This document shows, in pieces, positions 35,501 through 50,500 of a DNA stretch of 64,000 nucleotides (positions are counted from its first letter, which is position 1; every line of letters begins with the position of its first letter). Under the pieces are notes generated by a model. The model saw only the letters and a list, made by a program, of their open reading frames with translations, made no database searches and was not told the origin of the DNA. Where the stretch lies: the NCBI RefSeq assembly GCF_001625305.1, contig NW_017802469.1, positions 222,967 through 286,966 on the forward strand, in the 5' to 3' direction. A program made the position numbers and the translations under genes. This DNA is from Branchiostoma belcheri (taxonomy: Eukaryota > Chordata > Leptocardii > Amphioxiformes > Branchiostomatidae).

Positions 35501-38500
35501 TTCTCCTCACAATGTAGGAAATAGCTGTTTAAAGGGTCCCAATTTCAAAATTTTCATTGGGGAGCATGCCCCTGGATGCCAATAGAATTGTTACTCGACT
35601 TGACATGACAAAATTGTAGCCTCCATAGCATGCCAAAAACTGGGGGTTTTGGGGGTCTTGAATCAGGGTCTTTGGGAGCTTTCATGTGCTATTTTCTGAT
35701 TGCATATAGACAACATAGCCGGCCTGGTTGCATTATCCCTGTTTTTAGAACTGGGCTAATCAGAAAAGAGCCAAAGACCACCAAACCCCCAGTTCTATAA
35801 GCCTGCTACGGAGGCTAACAAAATTGAGATGACTGAAAAAAAATTCAGGCTGGCTTGCACAAAGAGGATTTACACACCTACTGATTGGACACAGACTCTA
35901 AACCTGCCACGGCTCTCAGAGTTTAACATGTGAGACCCTCTGGCCATTGGGATCATCCCCAGACAAGATGTAGTGTGTCTAATCGTTAGTTACAAGTTCA
36001 CCTGGGCCAGCCTGATGAGTTTCATGGATTTCGGATCTGCGGAGTTCCGTGGACTAGGGACAGTAGGGTCGTGGGAATGGACTTGTACTTAAACTTGTCT
36101 GTCGTAGCAGCTGATCCCAAACCGAAGGATACATCTTACTGAGGGTTATTCCATGTTCAAGGGGTTCAACCGAAAATTGTTCAGAAGAAATGCATAGGTT
36201 TTAAAGGCATCCATTGCAGTTTTTAGGGCTTGAAAACCCAATTTCAAAGCCAACATTCTAGTCATTTATCTACATACTGAGTTGAAACCACACTATCCCA
36301 ATGTATATTTACCCTCATGGAGCAAATATTCTGACGGAAAATGGTTACAGGAAGGGCCCTGGGCTGATTTTTAGGGCACGTGTACCACCCAGAAAATAAA
36401 GGACTCATCTTGGGGCTTGTTTTTTCAGTTTTAAATTCCCAAAGTATGAAATACTGATTTAAATGTGCTAAATTTCAATGTGAAGCAGCATGTGTCGATA
36501 TCATGAAGATACCTTTAAGAAAAGTTACAATGTGAAGAAATAGTAACATAAAATGGGTTGAAGAATATCTGTGTTGTTCCCCCTCTTGGGATTTGAAGTA
36601 GTAATTAGTTTGTTGGAGAGTGTCCGCTGTCTGAATCGGTGTGCAAGTAATTATAGTCTTACAGTGATATGATACCATACAAGCTGCTTTGAAGTTCTGA
36701 GGCAAGTTTGACGTTCAGACAAAAAAACTACAGTTGATGCCAAAATCCACATCTGCCTAGATCACTGCTTAGGAGAAAAAGAAGTGGTTAAAATTCGTCA
36801 ATGTTAAAAAGAAAATCAGTTGACTGCTGTGGGAGGGCCTGCATGGGGGGGTAGTGATCGATTATGAATTACGCAAAATTTTCGCCGCCAATTAAGAATT
36901 ATGTTAAAGTCTCAGAGCTGATTACGACTTTACAATTTGTGGCTAATGTCCTATTACGAATTACGTTGATTTTTTTGGAGGCTGCCTACGAATTACGAAG
37001 TCTAAAAAGGCCTGATTTCGCCTTACGGAAAAGAGCATGCAGACCCTCTTGTGGGACCATCATCATTGGCCTCCCTCCGTCTGGGCAGACGATGGCACGC
37101 GCCTCCTTGAACAGGTTCTCCTGTGGCTGTATAGACCGATCCTTGAGTGACAGTCTCTGTTGCAGCTCTCACAGATAAATGTTGAAGTATGCTGAGCTGG
37201 TCTCGTCTTTTGTTTTTCTTTCTTTTCCTTTCGCAGTCTGTCCCGATCCTCATCCGCCCTCTTCACCCCTGTTTTGACAGTGGATTTCCACAGGGTGCGG
37301 TTAAGGGCGATGTTCTCCCAGGACTCGGAGTCGATGTGTGCTGCCCTAAGGTCCCTCTTACAGACGTCCTTGTATCGCAAATGAGGGCGGCCTTTTTTCC
37401 GAGTTCCGCGCTCAAGCTGGCCGTACAGTAAGTCCTTTGGAATGCGGTCTTGATCCATGCGGCGGACATGGCCTAGCCATCTCAAACGACGTTCACTGAG
37501 AATCGCATACATGGTCCTGGATCTTGACCTCCTGAGGACCTCGGAGTTTGTAACCCTGTCCATCCAGGTAATGCCCAGGATCCTACGTAAGCATCTCATG
37601 TGGAAAGCATTAAGTTTGGCTTCTTGTACCGCATAGGTTGACCAAGTCTCGCTTCCGTAAAGAAGAGTGCCAAGGACACAGGCCTCGTACACTCTAAGCT
37701 TTGTTTGTATGGACAGATTCTTGTTTTCCCATACTCTATGTTTGAGTTTTGACATTACTGAAGCTGCTCTGCCAATTCTGGTATTGATTTCTATGTCAAG
37801 GGACAGGTTGTGGGTGACCGTCGACCCAAGGTAGGTAAACCTGTCGACTACAGCAAGACTGGAGTCGTTCACTGTTATAAGAGGGGGACATGGAGCATTC
37901 TGGACCATAACCACAGTTTTCTTTATGCTGATGGTTAGTGAGGAAACTCGTGGCATGCGCTTGAAAAACAATCCAGGAGACGCTGCAGGCCTTGTTCTGA
38001 GTGGCTAGCCAAAGCTGCATCATCAGCGAAAAGAAGCTCCCTGAGAAGGACACGGATTGTCTTTGTTTTTGCTCGTAGACGGGCCAGGTTGAACAGCTTG
38101 CCATCGTGACGGGTATGGATGTAAACACCGTCGTTGGAGGATCGGAAGGCATAGCTCAGAAGTAGAGAAAAGAAGATACCAAAGAGCGTTGGGGCGAGCA
38201 CACAGCCCTGTTTGACCCCGCTGAGGATTGGGAATGGCTCTGACATGTTCCCATCGAAACTGACCGTACTCCTCATGTTGTCATGGAATGACTTTATTAT
38301 GCTAAGTAGCTTTGGTGGGCATCCAATCCTTTCAAGGAGCTTGAACAGACCACTGCGGCTAACCAGATCAAAGGCTTTGGTGAGGTCGACAAAAGCCAGG
38401 TAGAGGGGTTGATTTTGCTCCCTGCACTTTTCCTGCAATTGCCTCACTGAGAAAACCATATCGATGGTGGAACGCCCAGCTCTGAAGCCGCATTGAGTCT

Positions 38501-41500
38501 CTGGATATACACGGTCAGCTATCACTTGCAATCTGGACAGAACAACACGGGCAAATAGCTTGCCGACGATGTTGAGGAGGGAGATGCCGCGATAGTTGTC
38601 GCAGACACTCCTGTCACCCTTGTTTTTGTAAAGTGTTACAATATTTGCATCCCTCATGTCCTGGGGCACCGAGCCCTCCTTCCAACATAGACTGAGAAGT
38701 TCTTGAAGATGCGGAAGGAGTGCTGGTTTCCCTTGTTTGATTACCTCTGGTGGAATGGCATCGTTTCCCGGGGCTTTTCCACAGGTCAGGGCATCGATAG
38801 CTTTCTCAAGCTCAGCTGCTCTGGGACCACACAAAAGAAATAAGGCAGGAAATTGTGTCTCATACCAGTTCACCCACCTGTGAAGTTGATTAGAACGAGT
38901 AATTTCTAATCGTAAGGAGTTGTGCTTTGGAATTATAATTCAATTAGGCAACTATGTGGAGATTTAGAGCATGACCAGAAGCCCCCATGCCTAGAAATTC
39001 CAATTTTACCTTCGGAATTGAAACTAATTTACGAACACCATAGAAGATACATTTGAGTGAATTTTGCACCTGTGTTAGATTCTCAGTTTTCATCATTGTT
39101 TTACTCCCTACTACTATTTTGTATGTTCTGTGATCATTTGAACGTTAAAACAATAATTGCATTTTTCATTTTTGCCAGTTCAGAGAGAAAGGTAATATTA
39201 AAAAAGACAGCAAAAACTTCTGATTTGAAAGCGATACAATTTTGCAAAAGCTCTCAACCAAAAACATGCCTTTCTCTGAACAAAGCATCTATTATAATTA
39301 GGCCACAGCAAGCAAATTTTATGGATGACATCCTCCGCAGACTCCAAATCTAATACGAGCGGGCGAAAAAAAACAAGGCGGGCCAAAAAACAAGGTTCCT
39401 ACATTCTCAAATGTTGACTCAATAATTGTACAAATGGTTTTGATTCAGTGAGAACATCACATATACACAGCCAGCATCACATATCACTGCATCAAAAACC
39501 AACTTTCAAAGTAAAAAAACAAAACATTAAATCAGAGTCTTTTCTTGTCTCCTCTCTTCATAGTTATCTGCCATCCATGTTCCGGCATGGCAACAGACAT
39601 ATTTGCCCATTTTCGGCATGTTGACCACTGTCAGAAGGCAACAAAATTTCTTGTTTTTTTTCCAAAATCAGGCAAAAATTAATGCGTGTGCTGATGTAAA
39701 CCATAAAAATGACTTGCTGTGGCCTTAGGTATGTCCTTGTACCCAGTGTTGGACAGGGGGTAGCAGCTTTACCTAATTGTAGCATACCTGTGTGTCCATG
39801 TGTGACTGCCCTTCTCTCTGCTGATTCCTGTTGTGTTTTGGGGTCAACAAGCCATGGTCACCTTCTTCTGATACCTGAAAAACATGTGGCAGGGTCCCAA
39901 TTCCAATATTCTAGGGTTATTCATCATAAGGCCACACCAATTTAATTTGTTGTTTCTCAGATTCGCCCTGTCCATTTTTTCTGATTTGCAAAAAAAAAAA
40001 AAATGTTTTAAGTCAACTGCAAAATGCTCAATGAAAGACATATTTTGGCCCCAACAATTGAAGAAAGTCATTTTCTTCCTAGTTGTTAAAGTTTTCAATG
40101 TAACAGTGCAACTTTGTTTCATTAAAAGTTCAAAATCTATTGTTTTCATTATAAACCAGCCTGGTGTGTTCACTTCATGGCTCATATTGAAACATTTCCA
40201 GCTATCATGGCCTGTTTTTATTTCGCCCTGTCACCTCATATTTTTTCTGTAAAAATCCTAGAAACAGTAAATTAAATTGGTGTGGCCTAAGAAGGTTGTC
40301 TAGTATCAGGGCTTTAGTCAGCACCAGTTTTTCCGTCAATTACCGGAACTTTGCGGCGTGTGACGGAAATTTTTAAAACCAATCTGTCAACCTTGACAGA
40401 CAAATTCAACAAAAATATTGGGTAAAAATATGAAAACATCCAAAGGACCAACGACAACAACTCTCATCATCATGATTTGCCTCTCAAAATGTGCGAAATT
40501 GCATTTTTGAAGGTTTCAAAATCCAAAATTTCCTGGGGGAGCCATATCCAGTTGCTTGAGTAACTTTTTTTTGCAAATCTTATTACCTGGATGTCTAACC
40601 TTCACCTACATATAAGCTGAAAACTCAGCTTGGACTGTATAAATGTGGAGTAGGGGTAGTTGAATTTTGATCGGTGTGTTAGTTGAACTGTGTTCTTTTG
40701 AGTGCAGGTGTAACTCTCGAATAATGATTATCAATCTTTTTGTCCTCACAGGGGTCGCGGCCAATATGGGGATGACTCCTTTGACCTTGACCTCACCTAC
40801 ATCACAGAGAGGATCATCGGTAAGGTCAACTTCTGCAAAAAATCAATGACAACACTTCAAATGTATCACTATCTAAGACTATTGGCTGCTAGAATGGTGC
40901 TATCAGGTGTAACGGGCCGGATTATACCCCTGGTAAGAATGTACCCGGCGGGTATATCCTAACAAGGGCTATATTCTGTCATGCTACACTGGCAAATATG
41001 TAGAAGGTGTTGTGAGTGTGGCCTCATAACTATTGATGACGTCATTGTGACATCGTAAAAATTTGCATAAATTATGGTCTTGCAACAAGACACTTTGTGA
41101 CAAAAATTCAAAGTCCATATTTACTACAACATATACTTTAAGAACACCCCAAAAGTCCTTAGGATGGGTTATTTAGCATCTTAAGTTAGATTGACCCCAA
41201 AAGAAAGTTTAAGTTGTTGTTCTGCCCAAGTTCCAGACTTGGCACTGTGATTCTCCTTAGGAAATTATCTGAACGATTCCTTACTCTTACTGACAACTAC
41301 GTACTGTTGAGTTGAAATCATGCAGGTTTTCCTGTCAAGCTAGTGCAGCAAAACTATCCAGTGCTTGGCTGTTTTGAATTGAAGCCAGTCCAGTTCAACT
41401 GAAACCAGTCCCAAGCGGATTTGGCTGTACAGTCTGTTCTAAATCTATCATCACCTTTGAATGTTCTCACATGATATCACACATCTGTAGTCATCCTTTG

Positions 41501-44500
41501 CCCAAGTGGTGCCAAACTTGACATATCTGTTTATCGAGTCCAAGACAAGTTTTCCAGCGTCTCCCCTCTGACTCTACAGTATACCTGCAAACACTTCAAA
41601 CGCATTTATGAAATCTTTAGCAATGCATCTCTGCAGGACCAATCTAGGGGGGCCCGCATGCCCTTTTCTGTAGAGCATAATCAGCCGTTTTAGTTCTACG
41701 TAGAGCGTAGACGGACCACTCTAATTCAACGTAGAGCGTAATTGCCGCATTTTGCGTAGAGCGTAATCAGCCGTTTTAATTCTATGTAGAGTGTACACGG
41801 ACCGCTCTAATTCAACGTAGAGCGTAATTGGTGCATTTTGCATAGAGCATATTCGCCGTTCTAATTATACATAATGCGTTGTAGCCACTTGGAATTTAAC
41901 GTAAAGCGTAATCGAGAGGTTTCCTGAATTCAGCGTAATACGTTGCCAGCTCTCAAAATTTAGCGTAGAGCGCTGTCGTGACCCCCCCCATGCAGGCCCC
42001 CTTCTAGAAGGGAGGGTAGGGAGGCACAGGGTTGCCAAACTTTGCTGCCAAGTCCATCAATTTGGCCCTGAAGGTCCATCCGTCATGTACTGTCACCCCC
42101 CTGTTGTTTACCTTGTCTGCTGTGGCCTGGTTATATGAGGAAAGTAACTCATACTTTGCCAAGATAGACTACCGAAAGTTTTCTTCCAGATGGCTTTGGT
42201 CTGTCTCTTACAGACAATAGGACTTTCATTTGAAGAAAATATGTTACAAGCAATCTCTGACTTTGAGCTTCACAATGAAATGGTTGCATACAGATGCAGA
42301 ATGAAATGATATCCCAATTTTATGCTACTTTCTTTACAAATCACCTTGATCTTTATGAGTTATAGTTAGCTACAATGGTCTAGAATTTGTTCAGTTCCCC
42401 TGACGTTGTGAAAGTTAACAGTTTGGTAGAAGAATATAGAATCCTCTTACTTTCACTACAACAATGTCAAGTGACTTTACTGATTGATTGATTGATTGAT
42501 TGATTGAAACCTGTCAAGATTCATATACAGATTCTCCCCCTTTCTTACATCCAGTCAGTTCTTGATCAGTTCACCCCAGATTCTCCAAAAGTCCCTGTCA
42601 AGCAAGCATGACAGAGTCACCCAGTCAGCAGTCCTGTTTATCACTACTTGATTGTACTCTGATAGGGTCAAAACACAAAAACATCTCAGCAGACTTTCCT
42701 GACTCTTTCCATTGTTCAGCCCCAGCCTGTGTTTCAATCAGCCCAAACCTCCGACTGTTCGTAAGTCAAGCGGGGAAGACCCTTCCCTAATGATAGGAAG
42801 CTTGCAGTCCTCAAAACAAACTTTCCCGCTGACAGTCTGGGGTTCAAGTTCGCCACAACTCAGAACCTGATAAGCGTGAGATTCTTCAGTCTGTAGTGTA
42901 CAACATTGGGGCTTAGAGAAGCAAAGAAAACATCTGTGAACAACATGTGAAATGAACTTATGAGGAAACAGGGAAACTTCTGACTAAGCTCCTCCACTGG
43001 CTACGCCTGAAATCAAGAAGTTTTCAAGAAAAGCAAGAAATATTGACAGTGTGCAAAATACCTGGTTGCCCAGTTGCCCCGGGCAACCAAATTTTACTTG
43101 GGGCAACCTATTTCTGAACGTAGCCCAGTGTGCTATGTGAATTATAAGAATGCCCCCACCCCCCAAATCATGCCCCACTTGGCTTGCACCACTGTATCCG
43201 GCAGATGCTTTTTAATTAACTAAAGGCTGTTAGAAATATTGTCAAAGGCTTATGTACATGTATATAACATTACTTAACTTGAGGAAAGTAGTTACAGGTG
43301 GGGCAACCTAAAATTCTGATGGGCAACCTAATTTTTGCCGTAGGTTGCCCACTGGGCAAACTGGTTCAAAAAAGTATTTTGTACACTGTATTGAGAAACA
43401 AGAATCAAGTTCTTCTTCCTCTGGGTTAATCCCTCATAAAAGATCCTTTGTTTAACTTAGTTTAAACAGTTTCTTAGAGTGATAGATTATTTCTTCACCT
43501 TCAGATGAAAATGAGATTCTCGTGTGTTGAACCAGACTTTTGATGGCTTCTTTCATTTTTCAACCAATTTATCATGGTCTTATAGTTTTTTACTGGTGAA
43601 TTGTAAGTCACCTTAACTAGATTTAAATGCCGTGCACGTTCTAAATCAGGGCAATGGCCGCTGACCAGGCATAGCTCGCTTTATCAAGGTCAGCCAGGCC
43701 GGTGACCCACGACCCCCCCAAATTTACACAGACTGCACTGTGAGGAATTCCATCTGAGGGCTTCTTTGGTTTCTGAGTGACCCATTTTTTGGGCAGGACT
43801 GACTGTACAGATTTCCTGTTGGGTCTACAAGACTTTCAGCACTAAGACATGTTGAAGGGTCACGATCAGTTTCAATTAAGAGAGACTGTGTACAAGATGA
43901 CCTGTAGTGAGTGTTGAGGAAATTATCAGTTGGTGTGTTGGTTGAGATGGTTAGTATTCTGGTGATTAGTACTGTAGTGAAGAGTGAGTTACTGTAGTTA
44001 GTTGAGGGTTCTGTTAGTGTTACTCCAGGGGGGTCCATTTGAGATAATCCCAGATCCCATCATTGGGGGCCTGCATGGGGGGGGGGGGTCCCGACAACGC
44101 TCTACGCTAAATTTTGAGAGCTGGCTACGTATTACACTGAACTCAGGAAAACTCTCAATTACGCTTTACATTAAATTTCAAGTGGCTACAACGCATTACG
44201 TAGAATTAAAACGGCAAATACGCTCTACGCAAAATGCGCCAATTACGCTCTACGTTGAATTAGAGCGGTCTGTCTACGCTCTATGTAGAATTAAAAAGGC
44301 TGATTACGCTCTACGGAAAAGGGCATGCGGGCCACTATCATTATACATCATTTTAGAAGAAAAGGAAGACAAGGGAAGCAGAAGATTCAGGGAAAGAGGG
44401 ACAAGAAAAGTGGTACAAGGATGTGACAAAAGAAAGAAAAAAAAGAAAGGACAGAAAGAAAGGAAAGAAAGAAAGAAAACATTAAACTATAGTTGCACTG

Positions 44501-47500
44501 TCAAAAACTCAAAACAACACAACACAACTGCATGTGTTGAACCCTAGGTGTTGACTTACTCCCTGAACCAGCTCAAGAATAACAGACTAGGGAAGGGCCT
44601 CTTTGACAGGGAGCAAACTCATTACAAACCCCCCCTAATCTGCTTGGCAAGTGATTGGCAGGTGGTTTTTAGAGCACAGATGTAGGGAGTAACAGGAGAG
44701 GGAAGACTGTGGATTAGTCAGGAGGAACAGACAAACACTCGGGAAGCCTGAGGTGATTGACAGGAGAATCAGACAGCAGTAAGGCCACAGCAAGTAAAGT
44801 TTATGGATGACATCCTCCGCAGACTCCAAATCTTAAAATCCAAGATGGGTCCAAAAGAACAAGGGTCCTACATTTTAAAATTTTGACTCAATCATTGAAA
44901 AAATGGCTTTGATTCAGTGGGAACATCACATATACACAGCCAGCATCACATATCACTGCATCAAAGTAAGAAACAAAGCATTAAATCAGAGCCTTTTCTT
45001 GTCTCCTCTCTTCATAGTTATCTGCCAACCACCTTCCGGCATGGCAACAGACATCTTTGCCCATTTTCGGCATGTTGACCACTGTCAGAAGGCAACAAAA
45101 TTTCTTGTTTTTTTTTTTCAAAGTCAGGCGAAAATTAATGCGCGCGCTGATGTCATCCATAAAAATTACTTGATGTGGCCTTAGTCAGGAGGAACAGACA
45201 AACAGTAGGAAAGCCTGAGGTGATTGACAGGAGAATCAGACAGCAGAAGTTTGGTCAGCAGGAGGATCTGTCCAGGAAAACAGAGGGAGGGACAGTTGAT
45301 TGACAGCACGATGGGACAGCTGAAACTATGGAAGGTTCAGTCTGTCTAAAGATAACAGGTAGTGACATTTGATTAACAGAACGATCAGTGCTAGAAAGAA
45401 GGGCCTGCATGGGGGGTCCTGACAACGCTCTACGCTAAATTTTGAGAACCGGCTACGTATTACGCTGAATTCAGGAAGCCTCCCCATTATGTTTTACAAG
45501 AAATTCCGGCTAGCTACAACACATTATGTAGAATTAAAACGGCAAAGTACGCTCTACACAGAATTCGCCTATTGCGCTCTACGTTGAATTAGAGTGGTCC
45601 ATCTACGTGCTACGTGGAATTAAAACGGCTGATTACGCTTCCACGGAAAAGGGCATGCAGGCCCTCTGTAAGGACTGGCTCCAATACTTCACTGACTCAG
45701 AGCAGGAGAAAGCTCTCATGGTTTGGAAAGAAAAGGGGTGTGTGAAATGGTCTTTCATGGTCATAAGCCTGGAATCGGTTCTTGACTTTTAGTTTTTTTT
45801 TTACTTGAACCTAAACATTCTTACAAGTCCGGATCCAAGTCCAGTGAACCGGTATGCAGCACTACCTGTCAGTTGTGATTCTGTCATTGGCAGTGACCAA
45901 CAGCTCCTTCAAGGTCAGTAAATGATGAACAGACCAAGATGACCACGTCCCTGTGGTGCAGGCAGTAAGCCACCCCACTGATGTGCCATATGAGTCAAAT
46001 TCCATGGATGCAGAGAGCCAAGGTTCCAACCCTGCTTGGTACAACTGTTAGGGGTTGCTTTTGTTCTTTTGGATGGGGACCTAAAGCCAGCAACCCCATG
46101 TATGACTATGAGGGAGCTTAAGGCTTCCAACTTCTGCGGATGCAACATATTCATTGAGAGTACGGTGACTCAAGATCTGTGTGCTTGGCTAAAAATGCAA
46201 GCCAGTATTAGGCCATAGCAAGTAAATTTTATGGATGACATCCTCCGCAGACTCCAAATCTAATGCGATAGGGTGGAAGAAAACAAGGTGGGTTAAAAAG
46301 AAGATTCCTACATTTTGAAATTTTGACATCATAAACCTTGTTAAACAAGAAATGATACCTATATTGTGCTATGTTTACTGCCAACTATTACAACATCCAT
46401 TGTCACGGAAAAATAAAAGTTTTCAATCATTGTACAAATGGTTTTGATTCAGTGGGAAAATCACATATAAAAGGAATGAAATACATCACTGCATCAAAGT
46501 AAAAGACAAAACAATAAATCAGAGCCTTTTCTTGTCTCCTCTTCACATCTATCTGCCATCCACGTTCCAGCATGGCAACAGACATCTTTGCCTATTTTAG
46601 GCATGGTGACCACTGTCAGAGGGCAACAATATTCTTTTTTTTTCTCCAAAATCAGGCAAAAATCAATGCACATGCTGATGTTATCCATACAAATTACTTG
46701 CTGTGGCCTTATGTAGCTAGTAGAAAAGGCATCATCTTCATCTCTGTTGCTATACCTTACTTTGTTTGATCATAACCTCCAAAGACTTCTTGAAGACCTG
46801 TAAATCAAAAAGACTGTCAGTAAATCACAACAGACAGGTTGTCCAGACATGTGGCATATGGGAGGGTTCCTGGATAAGCCTGTTTACACATGAGAGATAA
46901 AGCTGATGTCCTTGTGATTATGTAATTAATTATGTACTCCACTGGGACTACCAGTGTTTCTTCAGCCAACAGCTGGGTAGATAACAGACTCTGGACTGCT
47001 TCTTTTCTGTGTCACTTAGTATAAACTTCCTAATTTGTTGTTTCGGTCTCTTAAAGGCATCTAGTGCAGTTTTTAGGGCTCGGAAACGTCAATATTCTAG
47101 TCATTTATTTACATACTAAGTTGAAACCACACCATCTCAACGTATGTTGGCCCTCGTAGAGCAAAAATTCCAAAAATTCTGACAGAAAATGGTTACTGGA
47201 AGGACCTGGACTGATTTTTAGGGTACCACCCAGAAAATAAAGGACTAATCTTGGGGCTTGTTTCTGCAGTTTTAAATGCCCAAAGTATGAAATGATGTGC
47301 TAATGTTGTGAAGCAGAATGTGTCAATATCATACAGATTGCCTTATTCAGAATATTTCCAGTTTTGCTGTCCTATAATGATATTGGATGCCTTTAATGTG
47401 TCTTTGGGAAGGCTACTTGATCTGGAAGTGGAAAAAGTTTGATGTCTAGTTGTTGTGGAGTAGATCAGTAAATAGCTGACCAGTAGACAAGTTTCAAATC

Positions 47501-50500
47501 CCATTCAAAAGATGTGTACAAAATAAAAGTAATGTAGGTCAAACATCTCCCAGTGGAGTTGCTCCTTTTTGTTGGCCAAGGATGAAGATAGGAACTCCCT
47601 AACTAGATATTTCTATTTCTGGACAACTTCATAGCAACAACTGGGAGACTTAAGCACATTTGAAACTGTTTTTGAGTTATCTCCAAGCAGATTTAGGTTC
47701 CAGGTTAGTGTTTTACTTACATGACGTTTTTGTGGCATTTTATAGCAGGAAGAAAAGAAAAGCCCAGAGTAGTAAAACTGCCATCATGGTTTGGCAATTT
47801 GATTTTTTTTTTCTAAGAATACATATGGATATGCCCTTGTGGTAGGCCTGAATAAACAAGATACACTAGGGCTTGGTTTTTATGTGTTTTCAATGTGAAT
47901 GTAGATAAGTTAGTGTTGATTCAACCAGAGGGCAGCGCAAGGTCATAAGGAAGTGGGGGAGGGGGGCAACCGTTCTCACAACCAGGGTGTACTTGACAAT
48001 GTGATTAACCAGACACAAAGGGTCAGAACTTGAACTTCAGGACATTTCAGCGAACATGTGGCACAGCTTAGCGGTGATAACTCATGTAGGAGACAGTGTG
48101 GCCAACCGCCTGTGGGTTAAAAGGAAAATACACACAGGTCCCCGGACATTTACTTAGCTGTGGTAATTACTGGGAACAAAATGCTGTCCAGGGGCAAGAA
48201 AGGGGCGTATGAAAACAAACGAACAAGGCAGCCGTGAACTTTGTATTGTAGTGGATTTTCTATGGTTAGACGTTACGTGAGATCTTGGTGCTTTCCTTTT
48301 GTTATACAGTGTTGAACTGATCTAGATTCCTTGAAGTAAAAACTTCCACTTTTATTAAAATTAATTAATGAAAGACCGTTATTGTATATTTTTGCTCATT
48401 GCGAACTAAGTGCATGTCATGGTAAATAGCGATGGTAAACTAAAATATATCTACAGTAAAACTACATATGTACAGGTTCTGCTTCTTCTCGCTTCTTCTT
48501 TAAACAGTTGTGAATGTAAGAACAGATGGAGCTTATAGTACGAGGATTATCGAGTTTCATGAGGAATATGAATTTTTCTTTTCTATCTAAAAATCTAGAA
48601 CTAGGGAAATAATCTTGTATACAATTGAAGAGAATCTTTCATTATTATAGCCCTACATGTATAAGATGTCAAGTTACATGTACGGGTGACACCTTCTTGG
48701 TAGAATTATAGAAAGTCAAGTCGAATGTTTCCTAGTGTGGGAAAGTCAGTGAAATGCCAAGTTTTAACACCTTGTAAGCTCGTATAAAGCCGAGAATAAG
48801 CAGGTCCTAAAGACCCGTGATCTCTTGTTTCCTCACCACAGCTATTAGCTAAACCTCAGGTGATCTCTTTGGTCTGCCCTACTGAACTGTCTGTAGAGTT
48901 TCCTCTGAGCTTTGGGGAAAAACTGTGGCCTTAATGCAAGGCCACAGCAAGTAAATTTTATGGGTGACATCCACAGACTCCAAATCTAATGCGAGCGGGC
49001 GGAAAAAAACAAGGCGGGCCGAAAAAAACAAGGTTCCAAGATTTTGACTCAATCATTGTTCAAATGGTTTTAATTCAGTGGGAACATCACATATACACAG
49101 CCAGCATCACATATCACTGCATCAAAGTAAGAAACAAAACATTCAATCAGAGCCTTTTCTTTTCTCCTCTCTTCATAGTTATCTGTCATCCACCTTCCGG
49201 CATGGCAGCAGACATCTTTGCACATTTTCGGCATGTTGACCACTGTCAGAAGGCAACAAAATTTATTGTTTTTTTTTCCAAAATCAGGCGAAAATTAATG
49301 CGCGCGCTGATGTCATCCATAAAAATTACTTGCTGTGGCCTAGAACTCAGGAAAGTGTGGGTCTGTCCCTGTCCTGGCTGAAGTATGGTATAATCATTAC
49401 TGAAGTGGGGAACATTTGGCATGATACCAGACCACAGACATGCTTATTGTACCACATACAGAAGTCCTTTTTCTACCAAGTGTAACAGTGGGGGTTTATA
49501 GGCGCTACCAACTGATCCGGCTGAGGGGTCTAGACCTTTTAGCCAAGTGGTTAGAGCGTCTGAAGCTGGTGCTCAGGAGGTCGTGGGTTCGAACCCCAAC
49601 CCGGGAACAGGGGTTTTTATCTGTCTCTACTCGCTCCTCCTGTTTCTTACACAATAACAAGATTTAGTATTATCCAACTTGAAAAGATATTAGCTTTTGG
49701 GGTCACTAGCAGCTTCCTTTTATTATTTAAGTTTGTATCTTTCTTTATATACAGGATATTGCCATGATTGCATAGTTGTGTGATTTGGGATGAAACAGAT
49801 TCATGCACACCCTAGCAGTTTCCTTTCAAACTGCAGCCTGTTAATCTGACGAAAGAATGTATGCAGCATTGCAAGATGTTTATGTTCGCTTCAATATGTT
49901 TTCTTAAATACTTTTGTAATAATGTACCTATTAAATGGAAATAAAATGATTTGAAAACCTCTTAACTCAAAACTATATGTAAATGTCCTTCTACATCTAC
50001 AAAAATATCTGAGATGCCCCCTAACACATTCATTGGAACTGCAGGTGTGTTTTTGTTGGTAACATTGAAAAGAGGATAACTAGCACTGTCATCTTGCTGC
50101 CAAGTCCTTCCCAGCAGGAGATTGTTACATCTAAGTTTTGCCCCCTAACAGGTCCTTCGGAACTGCAGGGGTGTTTTTGTTAGTATCGAACTAACAGTAT
50201 CATCTTGTGTACCCTCTGCTGCTAAGCCCTTCCCAGCAGCAGATTATTACATCTAAGTTTTGCCCCCTAACAGGTTCTTTGGAACTGCAGGTGAATTTTT
50301 GTTGGTATCTAACAATCAGTATCATCTTGTATACCCCCTGCAGCCAAGACCTTCCCAGCAGATTATGACAGCTAAGTTTTGCCCCCTAGCAGGTTCTTTG
50401 GAACTGCAGGTGTCATTTTTGTTGGTATCTATAAACTAACAGTATCATCTTGTGTACCCTCTGCAGCCATGTCCTTCCCTGCTGGAGGTCTGGAGTCCAC

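Noticed and set aside
44002-44547. 181-codon plus-strand ORF
   Set aside because: Most of it is the family F repeat, whose ~30-bp monomers avoid stops in one frame, followed by a purine-rich tract.
48989-49381. 130-codon ORF in a family B MITE, with similar ORFs ([16 protein letters not shown]) in other copies
   Set aside because: Recurs only because the MITE is repeated; indels break the frame differently in each copy and there is no known domain.
49534-49610. Functional tRNA gene
   Set aside because: Nine-base anticodon loop and no pairing acceptor stem despite good A and B boxes.
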